Positions 7,384 to 16,022 of a stretch of 44,049 bases of DNA are shown in pieces. The notes beneath the pieces are model-generated. The model was given only the letters and a program-made list of their open reading frames with translations, was not told the DNA's origin and searched no databases. Position numbers and translations under genes: made by a program. The DNA comes from an uncultured Prevotella sp. GTDB taxonomy: Bacteria > Bacteroidota > Bacteroidia > Bacteroidales > Bacteroidaceae. Within the stretch, counting starts at the first letter, position 1; every line of letters begins with the position of its first letter. Location of the stretch: positions 1 through 44,049 of the forward strand of contig CAMCLD010000017.1 of NCBI GenBank assembly GCA_945875635.1, in the 5' to 3' direction.

Positions 7384-7848
7384 ATGTTTACAACAAATAA
7401 TTCACAGGCGGCAGACAGGTATGCCGACGACTACATGAACCGTATCGAGAATGCCATAAGCAGGCATTACGATGAGGAAGATTTTCCGAAAATGGATAGC
7501 TTCGACGTGGAGCGCAATGAGTTGTCTGATTATCTTTTTGACAAACAGGCAATTCTCGACAGTGAAGGTACGGAACGTAGCCGATATACCATATATGGAA
7601 TCATAATGGTGATTCCTATAGTAGTTGTTGCAGCTATACCAGACAAGAGCCTTCCTTACGGTAAGATGACTGTGCTTATTGCCATCCTGATAGGTATTAT
7701 ATTGTGTGTCGCATTCCGGCTTGTGCAGAAAACTCTGATAAATCTGAGGGTAGGCAAGCTCGATACGAGGAAGAAAGAATGTAAGTCCTATGCTGATGCA
7801 GTAGGGGCGTTTCTTGCAGAAAGACTCGAGGGCAGAGATGCCTCATGA
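7384..7848 (+). CDS. Two-helix membrane protein of unknown function
   Basis: A 154-residue protein. About 70 charged cytoplasmic-like residues precede two transmembrane segments (about 72-87, IYGIIMVIPIVVVAAI, and about 96-112, MTVLIAILIGIILCVAF), followed by a basic C-terminal tail. I do not recognise the family. It lies 37 nt upstream of the DUF1232 gene in the same direction and downstream of the rnpB terminator, so the two probably form a small membrane-protein operon. Confidence 0.6.
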   Translation: MFTTNNSQAADRYADDYMNRIENAISRHYDEEDFPKMDSFDVERNELSDYLFDKQAILDSEGTERSRYTIYGIIMVIPIVVVAAIPDKSLPYGKMTVLIAILIGIILCVAFRLVQKTLINLRVGKLDTRKKECKSYADAVGAFLAERLEGRDAS

Positions 7849-7885
7849 CAATGTGTTGCTTGATAACAATTAAAACGATAATATA

Positions 7886-8296
7886 ATGGAATTACCAGAT
7901 TTTCAGAAGTATAAAGACCGTTTCTCAGATAGTGGCTTTCTTGAGAAAATAGGGCGAATAGCCAAAAGGGCTGGTGTGAAACTCGTATATACAGCATTAC
8001 TGTTATACTATACACTGGGCAGTGACAAAATCTCCATTAAGGACAAGGCTGTGATAATAGGTGCACTTGGCTATCTTATAAGTCCCCTTGATGTCATTCC
8101 GGATGCTATTCCGATAGCAGGACTTGGGGATGACCTTACTGTTCTTGTGTATGTCCTTGGAAAGATATGGACAAGTGTAGATGACGATGTTAAGGCAAAG
8201 GCAAAGGCAAAACTGCTACAGTGGTTTGAAGAGGAAGAGACGGATGGTCTCGACGACATGCTCTTCAAGGATACTCCAGAATCTAACCCTGTGTAG
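7886..8296 (+). CDS. YkvA-type DUF1232 protein
   Basis: A 136-residue protein with the DUF1232 signature: a short helical stretch KAVIIGALGYLISPLDVIPD followed by AIPIAGLGDDLTVLVYVLG. The family is widespread and membrane-associated; its biochemical role is unknown. The C-terminus is acidic (EEEETDGLDDM). It is likely co-transcribed with the preceding membrane protein. Confidence 0.85.
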   Translation: MELPDFQKYKDRFSDSGFLEKIGRIAKRAGVKLVYTALLLYYTLGSDKISIKDKAVIIGALGYLISPLDVIPDAIPIAGLGDDLTVLVYVLGKIWTSVDDDVKAKAKAKLLQWFEEEETDGLDDMLFKDTPESNPV

Positions 8297-8400
8297 ATTG
8301 ACTCTACTTTCGGAAAAGGGTAGTAAAAGTAGATTGCATTTAACTTCCTTAACTTCTGAATGTTGAGTACATGTGAAACTTAAAAGATTGATTGTTAATT

Positions 8401-9801
8401 ATGAAACGATTATTGATTTGTTCCATAGGACTGGCAATAGCAGGATCCTGCTATTCCCAGAATAAGGAGGGTGCGATAACCTCAGGCATGCTAAAACAAA
8501 TAGAAAGCATGCAGACCAGCACATCAAAAGCAATGGCAAATGCTTTGGCAGCTAATTCTATTGATGACCTTGCAAAGAACTACCGCAATCAGGGAACTGT
8601 GGATGGATATTTCAGTGTTGAGACTCCCAAACAGAGTATCCATGACCAGAAGAGTTCTGGCAGATGCTGGCTGTTCTCAGGGTTGAATGTCTTGAGAGCA
8701 CGATTTGCAAGACAACACAAGGATTCTCTCTCTGTAGAGTTTTCGCAGGATTATCTGTTTTTCTATGACCAATTGGAGAAAGCAAACCTTTTTTTGCAAG
8801 GAGTCGTAGATAACGCATCGAAACCATTGGATGACACAAGGATGCAGTTCTTTTTCAAGAACCCCATAAATGATGGAGGAACGTTTTGTGGAGTGGCAGA
8901 CCTTGCTGACAAGTATGGACTTGTACCTATGGAGGTGCAACCCGAGACTTATTCGGCAGAGAATACTTCAAGAATGGCAAGGCTCATTTCTTCAAAGTTG
9001 AGGGAATTTGGTCTTGAGTTGAGAAAGATGGCAAATGACAAGAAAAGCGTCAAGGCAATCCAGGCTCGAAAGACAGAGATGCTTTCTACCATATATAATA
9101 TGCTTTCAATGACCCTTGGAGAGCCAGTGAAGGAATTTACATATTGTTTCCGTGACAGTAAGGGCAAGCCAGTGGGCAAGCCAAAGACCTTTACCCCGAA
9201 GGAATTCTTCAAGGAAACAGTAGGAGGACCGCTTAACGGCACTTTCATTATGGCTATGAACGATCCAAGAAGAGAGTATTACAAGACATACGAGGTGGAA
9301 TATGACAGACATACCTATGATGGACATAACTGGAAGTATGTGAACCTGCCTATGGAGGATATAGCTTCAATGGCGATAGCATCTCTTAAGGACAGCATGA
9401 AACTTTACTCAAGTTATGACGTGGGTAAGCAGCTTGACAGGAAAAGAGGTTATCTTGACCTAGACAACTATGATTATGCCTCCCTCTTCAATACATCGTT
9501 CTCAATGAACAAGGCTGAAAGAATTTCCACATTCGACAGTGGTTCAACACATGCAATGACGTTAACTGCTGTTGACCTTGACGCTGACGGAAAGCCTTTG
9601 AAATGGAAAGTTGAAAATTCGTGGGGACCATCGTATGGGCATTCTGGATGTCTTGTCATGACAAACCGCTGGTTTAATGAATACACGTTCCGACTGGTGG
9701 TAGATAAGAAATATGTTCCTGAGAACATTCTAAAGGCAGAAAGTCAGGAACCTTTGATGGTGATGCCTGAGGATCCACTGTTTGCCAATGATTCTTTTTG
9801 A
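8401..9801 (+). CDS. Exported aminopeptidase C (bleomycin hydrolase family)
   Basis: A 466-residue papain-fold peptidase of family C1B. The catalytic triad is visible: Cys89 in SSGRCWLFSG, His384 in STHAMTL and Asn406 in VENSWG. The N-terminus MKRLLICSIGLAIAGSC is a signal peptide; AGSC could be a weak lipobox, so the enzyme is periplasmic or membrane-anchored, unlike cytoplasmic PepC. ATG 8401 is used rather than TTG 8392, because it starts the signal peptide directly. It probably trims peptides taken up by a proteolytic gut or rumen bacterium. Family assignment is secure, substrate range not. Confidence 0.92.
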   Translation: MKRLLICSIGLAIAGSCYSQNKEGAITSGMLKQIESMQTSTSKAMANALAANSIDDLAKNYRNQGTVDGYFSVETPKQSIHDQKSSGRCWLFSGLNVLRARFARQHKDSLSVEFSQDYLFFYDQLEKANLFLQGVVDNASKPLDDTRMQFFFKNPINDGGTFCGVADLADKYGLVPMEVQPETYSAENTSRMARLISSKLREFGLELRKMANDKKSVKAIQARKTEMLSTIYNMLSMTLGEPVKEFTYCFRDSKGKPVGKPKTFTPKEFFKETVGGPLNGTFIMAMNDPRREYYKTYEVEYDRHTYDGHNWKYVNLPMEDIASMAIASLKDSMKLYSSYDVGKQLDRKRGYLDLDNYDYASLFNTSFSMNKAERISTFDSGSTHAMTLTAVDLDADGKPLKWKVENSWGPSYGHSGCLVMTNRWFNEYTFRLVVDKKYVPENILKAESQEPLMVMPEDPLFANDSF

Positions 9802-9894
9802 AAAAGCTCTCATGAGGTGATATACCCTTTCTTTTTGGATGTAATTGCGTTAGTGGCACAAATTAATAGCTAAGAATTGGAGACGTATAATAAA

Positions 9895-10929
9895 ATGAAT
9901 CTGTTGGGAATGACGCTTGCCGAGCTCAAGAATTTAGCCATTGAGCTTGGCATGCCTGCATTCACCGGGTCACAGATTGCCAAGTGGCTATACAGTCAGC
10001 ATGTTGAAACAATTGATGGAATGACTAACATCTCTAAAAGCAATAGAGAGAAACTGAAGAACGTGGCTTCCATCAATCTCATGCCATATGAGGATGCACA
10101 GTATTCTGTTGATGGTACAATAAAATACCTATTCCCCACAGAGAGCGGCAAGTGTGTAGAGACTGTGTATATACCAGATGGAGACAGGGCAACGCTGTGC
10201 GTGTCATCACAGGTGGGATGCAGAATGGGATGCCTTTTCTGCCAGACTGGCAAACAGGGTTTCGAGGGCAACCTTACGGCAGCAGACATCCTCAATCAGG
10301 TCTTCTCTCTTCCTGAAAGAGATAAGCTTACAAATATTGTGTTCATGGGACAAGGAGAACCTATGGATAACCTAGACAATGTGCTGAGGGCAACGGAGAT
10401 TCTTACTGCCCCTTATGGACTGGCTTGGAGTCCGAGAAGAATTACTGTCAGTTCAGTTGGTGTCAAAGACAAATTGAAACGCTTCATAGAGGAAAGTGAA
10501 TGCCATGTTGCAATAAGCCTGCACTCCCCGCTGTCACAGCAAAGAAAGTTCCTTATGCCAGCAGAGAATGCAATGGCGATAGCCGATGTGGTTGACATGC
10601 TCCGCAATTATGATTTTGCACATCAGCGAAGACTGTCTTTCGAGTATATAGTGTTCGGTGGTGAGAATGACACTATCGACCATGCCAAAGCATTGGTAAA
10701 ATTGCTTTCCGGTCTGAGTTGCAGAATTAATCTCATCCGTTTCCATCAGATACCGCAAGTTCCATTGCATGGTGCTTCGGATGATAAGATGGAATGGTTT
10801 CGTGATTATCTTACATCCCACGGAATATTCACTACCATAAGGGCAAGCAGAGGACAGGATATCTATGCAGCCTGTGGACTGCTTAGTACAGCAAAGAAAC
10901 GAGAGGAGAGACAGGACGGAATGCTATGA
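9895..10929 (+). CDS. rlmN: 23S rRNA/tRNA adenine-C2 methyltransferase RlmN
   Basis: A 344-residue radical-SAM enzyme that methylates C2 of A2503 in 23S rRNA and A37 in some tRNAs. The iron-sulfur cysteines CxxxCxxC are C109, C113 and C116 (CRMGCLFC). The downstream FMGQGEPMDN and the resolving cysteine C327 in YAACGLL are typical, as is the N-terminal helical domain (LAELKNLAIELGMP). ATG 9895 is used rather than TTG 9877. Length is normal. Confidence 0.95.
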   Translation: MNLLGMTLAELKNLAIELGMPAFTGSQIAKWLYSQHVETIDGMTNISKSNREKLKNVASINLMPYEDAQYSVDGTIKYLFPTESGKCVETVYIPDGDRATLCVSSQVGCRMGCLFCQTGKQGFEGNLTAADILNQVFSLPERDKLTNIVFMGQGEPMDNLDNVLRATEILTAPYGLAWSPRRITVSSVGVKDKLKRFIEESECHVAISLHSPLSQQRKFLMPAENAMAIADVVDMLRNYDFAHQRRLSFEYIVFGGENDTIDHAKALVKLLSGLSCRINLIRFHQIPQVPLHGASDDKMEWFRDYLTSHGIFTTIRASRGQDIYAACGLLSTAKKREERQDGML

Positions 10930-10944
10930 CAGAGAGCTCTTAAA

Positions 10945-11016
10945 TTGTTGGCTTGTCAACTTGTTTTTTCGCAAAATTCAAGGAGACTCCTTCGAGCAAG
11001 TTTGTAACTTGCGATA
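10945..11016. repeat. Dispersed modular intergenic repeat, copy B
   Basis: CTTGTCAACTTGTTTTTTCG and the following TCAAGGAGACTCCTTCGAG stretch and AACTTGCGA repeat the right half of copy A (6095-6155) with a few substitutions. AAGGAGACTCCTT forms a small palindrome. Confidence 0.6.
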
Positions 11017-11053
11017 CTTTAATAAAGATACAATTTTGATTAAATAATTATTT

Positions 11054-12160
11054 ATGGAAGACAGGAAGATTCGTGTTGCTATAACGCATGGTGATACTAA
11101 TGGCATAGGATATGAACTTATATTCAAGACATTCGAAGACCCGGCAATGTTTGATTTATGCACCCCAGTGATATATGGGTCGCCAAAGGTTGCAACATAT
11201 CATAGCAAAGCATTGAACATTCAGGCAAATTTCTCCATCGTCGCAAATGCCGGAGATGCGCAGGATGGAAGACTTAATATGCTGGCGGCATTCGAAGACG
11301 ATGTGAAAGTGGAATTCGGAAAGCCATCAGAGGAGTCGGGAATGGCTGCGTTAAAGGCTGTTGACCGTGCGCTTGAGGATTATTCCAAGGGACTTGTGGA
11401 TGTGATAGTCACTGCACCCGTTGAGAACAACGAAGTGTTTCGATTCAGTGGACAGCCTCTTTATATAGCAGACCATCTTGTGACAGGTGTTCCTTCTAAA
11501 GGTAGTATGTCAGTGTTGTGTGGAGAAAGGTTAAGGGTTGCACTCGCTACACGTAATCTTCCTCTAAGGCAAGTGGCGGATTCCCTTTCGCTGGAGTTCG
11601 TGAATGATACCGTGAAATCTCTACATCATACATTGAGGCGTGACTTCTTGATTACAAATCCAAGGATAGCCGTATTGGCACTTAATCCGAAAGCTGGTGA
11701 TGACGGGATAATAGGCTCAGAGGAAAACGAACTCTTAAAGCCCGTTATCAGTTCGCTTGTCGAAGAAGGCATTCAGGTGTATGGACCATATCCTGCTGAC
11801 ACGTTCTTCGATGAAGGCTTCCATGGAAGTTTCGATGTCGTTCTTGCCATGTATTACGACCAAGGTATGATGCCCTTCCGCATGATAGAAGGTGAGGATG
11901 GAGTGCAGTTCGAATCATACATGCCTGTCGTATGCACGTCTCCGACAGATGGCGTGCGTTTCGACATTGCCGGTACAGGAAATGCAAATCCTTCTTCAAT
12001 GCGACATGCTGTATATCTTGCAGTTGATATTTTCCGCAACAGAAAATTCTATGATGAATCATATTCCAATCCTCTTAAGAAACTATATAAGGAACGTAGG
12101 GACGAGAGCGAGAAGGTAAGGTTTGCTGTTCCGAAGCCTCGTGAGGATGTTAAGCATTGA
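11054..12160 (+). CDS. PdxA homologue lacking all metal-ligand histidines
   Basis: A 368-residue protein aligned end to end with 4-hydroxythreonine-4-phosphate dehydrogenase PdxA (vitamin B6 synthesis): GDTNGIGYELI at the start, VIVTAPV, ALNPKAGDDG, YDQGMMPF and FDIAGTG. The three histidines that bind the divalent metal are replaced: family FPGHTE is FSGQPL here (Gln134), YHDQG is YYDQG (Tyr268), and HGTA is DGVR (Asp299). The fold-defining glycines remain. I infer that it is not a functional PdxA dehydrogenase; it may be a pseudoenzyme or have a new activity. The flippase-like gene follows directly, 2 nt after the stop. Confidence 0.85.
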   Translation: MEDRKIRVAITHGDTNGIGYELIFKTFEDPAMFDLCTPVIYGSPKVATYHSKALNIQANFSIVANAGDAQDGRLNMLAAFEDDVKVEFGKPSEESGMAALKAVDRALEDYSKGLVDVIVTAPVENNEVFRFSGQPLYIADHLVTGVPSKGSMSVLCGERLRVALATRNLPLRQVADSLSLEFVNDTVKSLHHTLRRDFLITNPRIAVLALNPKAGDDGIIGSEENELLKPVISSLVEEGIQVYGPYPADTFFDEGFHGSFDVVLAMYYDQGMMPFRMIEGEDGVQFESYMPVVCTSPTDGVRFDIAGTGNANPSSMRHAVYLAVDIFRNRKFYDESYSNPLKKLYKERRDESEKVRFAVPKPREDVKH

Positions 12161-12162
12161 GA

Positions 12163-13176
12163 ATGGAAAGCAAATACAAGAATATCTTCTTTGTATTCGG
12201 CATCATAGTGCTGGGAATAATGGTCACTCAGCTTGACTTTGCTGAGGCATGGGGTGGAATATGCCATGCTGGCTATTGGTTTGCAGCCGTTGTGGCATTA
12301 TGGGCATTTCTGTATGTACTGAACACATTGTCATGGTGGATTATCATCAGGAGCCAGAAGGAAACAGCGACTCCTGTTCCTGATAAGAGTAAGGGGCTGA
12401 GAGGAGCCATGGAATTCTTTTGGCTGTATAGGGTCACGATAAGTGGATTTGCCTTGAATTATGCCACACCCGGAGGACTGATGGGAGGTGAACCTTACAG
12501 GATAATGTCCCTTAAGCGTAAGATAGGTGTGGAAAGAGCATCATCTTCCGTGATATTATATGTCATGACCCATATTTTCAGCCATTTCTGGTTCTGGCTG
12601 CTATCCATATTGTTGTTTGTCGTTGTGAGGAAAGTGACGATGCCGACATGCATAATGCTAATCGTTACAGCTGTGGTATGTCTGGCTGCAATATGGTTTT
12701 TCCTGCGTGGATATAAGCGTGGACTTGCCGTGTCAGCAATGAGAATAGCAGGTCACATACCTTTCTTGAAAAGGTGGGCAGGCAAGTTTGTGTCGTCAAA
12801 CTCTGAAAGACTGGCGGAGATAGACAAGCAGATAGCCTCTCTCCACAACCAGAACAGGTTGACGTTTCTTCTTGCAGTGTGCCTTGAACTCCTGTGTCGT
12901 TTCTTTTCTGCGTTTGAGATAATGTTTGTTCTCCTTGTAATTGTGCCCGATATAAGCTACTGGGATTGTGTGATAATTCTTGCGTTCACATCCCTTTTTG
13001 CCAATATTTTGTTTTTCATGCCATTGCAGCTTGGAGGCAGGGAAGGGGGATTCCTAATGTCAGCTACAGGTCTTGGTCTTACTGCCAGTGCCGGGGTATT
13101 TGTAGCCCTGATAGTAAGATTAAGAGAACTGATATGGACAGGTATAGGCTTGTTTCTTATCAAATTCGACAAATGA
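12163..13176 (+). CDS. Flippase-like integral membrane protein
   Basis: A 337-residue protein with about eight hydrophobic segments from residue 7 to the C-terminus, resembling the flippase-like/lysylphosphatidylglycerol synthase N-terminal domain family (UPF0104). Motifs typical of it are LNYATPGGLMGGEPYRI in the middle and LQLGGREGGFL near residue 290. ATG 12163 is chosen; a TTG at 12157 would overlap the preceding stop. It follows the PdxA-like gene by 2 nt, so the two are co-transcribed. The family moves lipids or lipid-linked molecules; the substrate is unknown. Confidence 0.8.
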   Translation: MESKYKNIFFVFGIIVLGIMVTQLDFAEAWGGICHAGYWFAAVVALWAFLYVLNTLSWWIIIRSQKETATPVPDKSKGLRGAMEFFWLYRVTISGFALNYATPGGLMGGEPYRIMSLKRKIGVERASSSVILYVMTHIFSHFWFWLLSILLFVVVRKVTMPTCIMLIVTAVVCLAAIWFFLRGYKRGLAVSAMRIAGHIPFLKRWAGKFVSSNSERLAEIDKQIASLHNQNRLTFLLAVCLELLCRFFSAFEIMFVLLVIVPDISYWDCVIILAFTSLFANILFFMPLQLGGREGGFLMSATGLGLTASAGVFVALIVRLRELIWTGIGLFLIKFDK

Positions 13177-13195
13177 GGCTTTAGGTATTAAGGTC

Positions 13196-13343
13196 TTTGA
13201 AGGTTGAAAGTTGAATCTCCCATCTTCCATTTTAAATTATCAATTTCTCAAAACCTCATAATCCCATAACCTTATAACCTCAAAACCTCATAACCTCATA
13301 ACCTTATAACCTTATAACCTTATAACCTCAAAACCTTATATAA
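13196..13343. repeat. 10-bp tandem repeat plus GTTGAAAGTTGAA motif
   Basis: From about 13256 to 13343 the sequence is a run of about nine imperfect 10-bp units of the type CTTATAAC or CTCAAAAC with CC. Upstream (13196-13250) lies AGGTTGAAAGTTGAA-type sequence. The same two motifs recur, in either orientation, at 17010-17110 and 25800-25880. No gene or CRISPR structure is present. Confidence 0.65.
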
Positions 13344-13358
13344 CTCTCTATCGTTTTC

Positions 13359-14054
13359 TCATAGCAGCGAACATAGCTCTTCCATACCCTTGCTTGCTCC
13401 TTGCTTAATATGCTTGAAATTATTATTATTAGGATTATATACATCTTCGGGGTCAATGAGATAGACAGGAATGCCTGGTCTCGTGTAATGTATGAGTCCT
13501 GCTGCGGGATATACATTCATTGATGTACCTATGATAACGAAGATATCAGCTTTCTGCGTTTCAACAACAGCAGGCTCCATCATCGGAACGCTCTCTCCAA
13601 AGAAAACGATGAAAGGACGTAACAGACTGTTGTCCTCGGCTTTTTCTCCAACTTCCACGTCTGGATGTTCTGGAGTCAGTTCCTTTATATATCGTTTGTC
13701 GTATGGATTGTCGCTTGAGCATACTTTTGCAAGTTCCCCATGTAGATGTATGACGTTAGTGGAACCAGCTTTCTCATGTAGATTGTCAACATTCTGAGTT
13801 ATTACAGTTACCTCGTATTCCTTCTCAAGAGAACTTATCAGTTCATGTCCTCGGTTTGGACTTGCTGTGAATAGTTTCTTCCTCAGATTGTTGTAGAAGT
13901 TGTTGACAAGAGTGGGATTGGCAAGCCATCCATCATGTGAGGCTACCTGTTCCACTGGATAGTTCTCCCATAGTCCGTCGTTACCTCTGAAAGTCTTGAA
14001 TCCACTTTCTACCGACATGCCTGCTCCGGTAAGAAACACTATTTTCTTTTTCAT
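13359..14054 (-). CDS. Sir2-family NAD-dependent deacylase without zinc cysteines
   Basis: A 231-residue sirtuin (CobB type), which removes acyl groups from lysines using NAD. Visible are the NAD motif FLTGAGMSVESGFKTFRG (residues 7-24), TQNVDNLHEKAG, the catalytic His in HLHGEL, FFGESVP and IIGTSMNVYPAAG. Only two cysteines occur in the protein (KVCSSDN and the C-terminal ELCSLL), so the four-cysteine zinc module of most sirtuins is missing; some Bacteroidetes sirtuins appear to share this. It is monocistronic and convergent with the flippase-like gene. Confidence 0.92.
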   Translation of the reverse strand: MKKKIVFLTGAGMSVESGFKTFRGNDGLWENYPVEQVASHDGWLANPTLVNNFYNNLRKKLFTASPNRGHELISSLEKEYEVTVITQNVDNLHEKAGSTNVIHLHGELAKVCSSDNPYDKRYIKELTPEHPDVEVGEKAEDNSLLRPFIVFFGESVPMMEPAVVETQKADIFVIIGTSMNVYPAAGLIHYTRPGIPVYLIDPEDVYNPNNNNFKHIKQGASKGMEELCSLL

Positions 14055-14105
14055 ATTTCTTTAGTTTTGTTGAATACTTTAGCTTGCAAATGAATACATG
14101 TTATG

Positions 14106-14113
14106 CAAAATTA
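14106..14113 (-). promoter_or_regulatory. -7 box of sirtuin gene
   Basis: The minus strand reads TAATTTTG, about 52 nt upstream of the start codon. The -33 region is not recognisable. Confidence 0.45.
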
Positions 14114-14230
14114 TTAAAAAATCAGCAATGGAGGAGTCTTTTGTGCTTTTTTATTTCATGTTATGGTATTAAGAATAATCAAAAATCTATATTTTTATCC
14201 AAATGACATCACTATATGAAAGAAAAATAT

Positions 14231-14238
14231 TAACTTTG
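14231..14238 (+). promoter_or_regulatory. -7 box of first FKBP gene
   Basis: TAACTTTG fits TAnnTTTG, 49 nt upstream of the ATG at 14288, predicting a leader of about 43 nt. Confidence 0.55.
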
Positions 14239-14287
14239 CGTCCGTTTAAACAAGTATTATTATATATAATTGTATAATTAAGGAATT

Positions 14288-14893
14288 ATGGACAAAGTAA
14301 GTTACGCTCTCGGTCTTGGCATAGGCCATCAGTTGAAGCAGATGGGTGCTAATGACTTGAGTGTGGATGATTTCGCACAGGCAATAAAAGATGTGCTGAA
14401 AGGTAACGACCTTAAAGTTGACAACACAGAGGCGAAGAAAATAGTAGAGGAATTTTTCGCAAAACAGGAAGAGAAGACACGTGCTGCAGCTGCTGAGGCT
14501 GGTAAGCTTGCCAAGAAAGTGGGTGAGGACTACCTTGCAGAAAACAGCAAGAAGGAAGGTGTCGTTGTTCTTCCAAGCGGTCTTCAGTATAAAGTACTCA
14601 AGGAAGGCAATGGCAGGAAGCCAAAGGCAACAGACAGTGTTAAATGTCATTATGAGGGAATGCTTGTTGATGGCACTCTCTTTGACAGTTCAATACAGCG
14701 TGGTGAACCGGCTGTATTCCCATTGAATGGTGTCATAGCAGGCTGGACGGAAGGTTTGCAGTTGATGGAAGAAGGTGCAAAATATAGATTCTTCATCCCA
14801 TATCATCTCGGATATGGCGAGAGAGGTGCAGGTGCGAGCATTCCTCCTTATGCAGCCTTGGTATTTGATGTAGAGCTTATAGAAGTAGTATAA
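14288..14893 (+). CDS. Cytoplasmic FKBP-type prolyl isomerase
   Basis: A 201-residue FklB/Mip-like peptidyl-prolyl cis-trans isomerase. The N-terminal dimerisation domain (SYALGLGIGHQLKQ, residues 5-18) leads through a charged helix (about 60-90) to a C-terminal FKBP domain (VLPSGLQYKVLKEGNG...FDSSIQRGEPAVFPL...GYGERGAGASIPPYAALVFDVEL). There is no signal peptide, unlike the next two paralogues, so it acts in the cytoplasm. It is the first of three FKBP genes in a row and has its own promoter box. Confidence 0.93.
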   Translation: MDKVSYALGLGIGHQLKQMGANDLSVDDFAQAIKDVLKGNDLKVDNTEAKKIVEEFFAKQEEKTRAAAAEAGKLAKKVGEDYLAENSKKEGVVVLPSGLQYKVLKEGNGRKPKATDSVKCHYEGMLVDGTLFDSSIQRGEPAVFPLNGVIAGWTEGLQLMEEGAKYRFFIPYHLGYGERGAGASIPPYAALVFDVELIEVV

Positions 14894-14894
14894 G

Positions 14895-15013
14895 ACCCCT
14901 CCCCATCCCTCCCCTGGTGGAGGGAGATGGTAACCACAAGGGGTTGTGAGGTTAAAGGTTATGAGGTAATCCCCTCCCCTCTCTCTTGGAGAGGGGCGGG
15001 GGTGAGGCTTTAG
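14895..15013. repeat. G/C-box palindromic repeat with GGTTATGAGGT motif
   Basis: Two inverted CCCCTCCCC...GGAGGG-type palindromes (14896-14927 and 14972-15004) flank a GGTTGTGAGGTTAAAGGTTATG stretch like the tandem repeat near 13300. A related palindrome is at 25768-25800. The palindromes could act as terminators or mRNA-stabilising hairpins between the FKBP genes. Confidence 0.6.
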
Positions 15014-15078
15014 AGTTTAATTGAAAGGCTCTGTAAACTTCACCATGTGAACAGAATCAATAATAAAATAAAAAAGAA

Positions 15079-15987
15079 ATGAAAAAATTATCTATTGCAG
15101 CCTCAATGGCTGTAGCAGCCGTTGCATTGACTGGCTGTGGCAATTCGGCACCTAAGGCCGACATGAAAAGTGACGTTGACTCCCTCAGCTATGCTTTTGG
15201 TATTGAGCAGTCACAGGCAGTTGACCGTTTCCTTGACCAGATGGAAGTTGACAGCACCTATATGGATGAATTCCTGAAGGGTGTCAGCACGGCAACAGAG
15301 GGAACAGAGGACAAGAAGAAAAAAGCCTATTATATAGGAGTAATGGTAGGCGTACAGCTTAATATGATGCAGCAGAGCTTTGGTAACCAGATTTTTGAGG
15401 GTGACTCAACAAAGACACTTTCTCTGAAGAATCTTGTAGCAGGATTCGTTGCCGGTTCTACGAACAAGGATGCCAAGATGACAAGCGAACAGGCTCGTAT
15501 GTTCCTGCAGAAGAAGAGTCAGGAACTCCAGGCTAAACAGGCAGAGAAGAAATTTGCAGACAACAAGAAAAAGAGTGAGGACTTTATGAAGGCAAATGCC
15601 AAGAAAGAAGGTGTCAAGACTCTTGGTAAAGGTGTTCAGTATAAAGTTATAAAGGAGGGTACTGGAGCTATGCCAAAGCCTAATTCTATTGCTGTCATAA
15701 ACTATGAGGGACGCACTATAGATGGCAAGGTGTTTGATAAGAACGAGAATGCCAAGATGCCATTGTCGGGAGCAATACCTGGATTTACAGAGGCTCTCGC
15801 ACACATGCCTGTAGGTTCTAAGTGGGAAATCTACATTCCATATAGTGCTGCTTATGGTTCAAACCAGGCTGGTCCGGACATCAAGCCTTTCTCTGCACTT
15901 GTGTTTGTTGTTGAACTCGTGAGCATAGAGGAGGCTCCAAAGCCTATAGTTACACCACAGCCAAAATCTCCAACTGCAAATAAGTAA
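15079..15987 (+). CDS. FKBP-type prolyl isomerase lipoprotein
   Basis: A 302-residue FKBP with a lipoprotein signal (MKKLSIAASMAVAAVALTGC; lipobox LTGC, Cys at residue 20). The N-terminal dimerisation domain (SLSYAFGIEQSQAVDRF) is followed by a long lysine-rich helix (about 155-178) and a C-terminal FKBP domain (GVQYKVIKEGTGAMPKP...SAAYGSNQAGPDIKPFSALVFVVEL). It probably folds periplasmic or outer-membrane proteins. The Pro-rich C-terminal tail (PKPIVTPQPKSPT) is likely unstructured. It is the second of three tandem paralogues. Confidence 0.92.
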   Translation: MKKLSIAASMAVAAVALTGCGNSAPKADMKSDVDSLSYAFGIEQSQAVDRFLDQMEVDSTYMDEFLKGVSTATEGTEDKKKKAYYIGVMVGVQLNMMQQSFGNQIFEGDSTKTLSLKNLVAGFVAGSTNKDAKMTSEQARMFLQKKSQELQAKQAEKKFADNKKKSEDFMKANAKKEGVKTLGKGVQYKVIKEGTGAMPKPNSIAVINYEGRTIDGKVFDKNENAKMPLSGAIPGFTEALAHMPVGSKWEIYIPYSAAYGSNQAGPDIKPFSALVFVVELVSIEEAPKPIVTPQPKSPTANK

Positions 15988-16022
15988 ACTCTCATTTTGC
16001 GATATAATCATATATATATAAT

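Noticed and set aside
13256..13343. Tandem repeat resembling a CRISPR array
   Set aside because: Units are about 10 bp with no unique spacers and no cas genes.
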